Shown: positions 63,970-64,000 of the stretch, one piece after another
How the letters are laid out: each line of letters opens with the position of its first letter
Position numbering within the stretch: the stretch's first letter is position 1
Assembly (NCBI RefSeq): GCF_037126175.1
Contig: NZ_CP146986.1
Location: 3,252,501-3,316,500, forward strand
Source of the DNA: Pseudomonas sp. RSB 5.4
GTDB taxonomy: Bacteria > Pseudomonadota > Gammaproteobacteria > Pseudomonadales > Pseudomonadaceae
Length of the DNA: 64,000 bases
Direction of reading: 5' to 3'
Translations under genes and position numbers: made by a program
The notes under the pieces: generated by a model
What the model saw: the letters and a program-made list of their open reading frames with translations, nothing else
Told to the model about the DNA's origin: nothing
Databases searched by the model: none

Positions 63970-64000
63970 TAACGCGTGGAAATGCTTTCCTGTGTCGATA

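Overview
The window is 64 kb of GC-rich chromosome from a Pseudomonas, most likely of the P. fluorescens/P. putida side of the genus. Evidence: gene order follows known Pseudomonas neighbourhoods (nth with a PA3496-type small gene; argG-motY-pyrC-rnt-peroxiredoxin-bfd-bfr-grxD; glpFKR-glpD; aatJQMP-aauSR-glpM; metR), and three families of Pseudomonas REP elements sit between genes. No rRNA, tRNA, CRISPR array, transposase or integrase was seen. Most of the window is core chromosome with accessory insertions. Gene names come from reading the proteins by eye; no database was searched. 

Region 1 (1-11.2 kb): 5' end of groES behind a sigma-32-like promoter, fxsA, a HugZ-type haem protein with a TTG start, an SDR oxidoreductase, the Fe-S carrier mrp/apbC and metG. 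Then comes a tightly overlapping Rnf-like operon rsxA-B-D-G-E-nth. It has no rsxC gene, and three of the four cysteines expected to hold the membrane [2Fe-2S] cluster of RsxA/RsxE are replaced. Region 2 (11.2-26.4 kb): an orphan LuxR-type response regulator, an AT-rich patch with a hypothetical membrane protein, then arginine and pyrimidine synthesis (argG, pyrC, argF), flagellar motY, RNase T, and oxidative-stress/iron genes (2-Cys peroxiredoxin, bfd with a Fur-like box, bacterioferritin, monothiol glutaredoxin). A molybdopterin oxidoreductase, an orphan ABC ATPase, a PhzF-like protein and a YbaK deacylase follow. 

Region 3 (26.5-39.4 kb): glycerol uptake and catabolism (glpF, glpK, glpR, glpD, with GlpR-like operators before glpD) and the acidic amino-acid transporter aatJQMP with its two-component system aauSR. 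The aatJ promoter reads as sigma-54 with two AauR-type inverted repeats 31 bp apart. glpM follows aauR directly. 

Region 4 (39.4-50.5 kb) is the most interesting accessory block. A sigma-54-like promoter precedes an arginase-fold protein and two half-size EamA transporters. A desaturase and a MipA/OmpV outer-membrane protein run leftwards. Divergent from them, behind a second sigma-54-like promoter and a palindrome, lies a six-gene operon: HAD phosphatase, class III aminotransferase, alpha/beta hydrolase, N-acyltransferase-like protein, histidine kinase and sigma-54 response regulator. This suggests a self-regulated, envelope-associated amine or amino-acid modification pathway whose product I cannot name. 

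Region 5 (50.5-64 kb): a DsbA/FrnE-like oxidoreductase, a secreted alpha/beta hydrolase, a 1721-residue toxin-like protein inserted before metR, a NUDIX-LysE-GNAT operon whose GNAT gene carries a single-base frameshift, an APC permease, a carbon-nitrogen hydrolase and a LuxR-type regulator.
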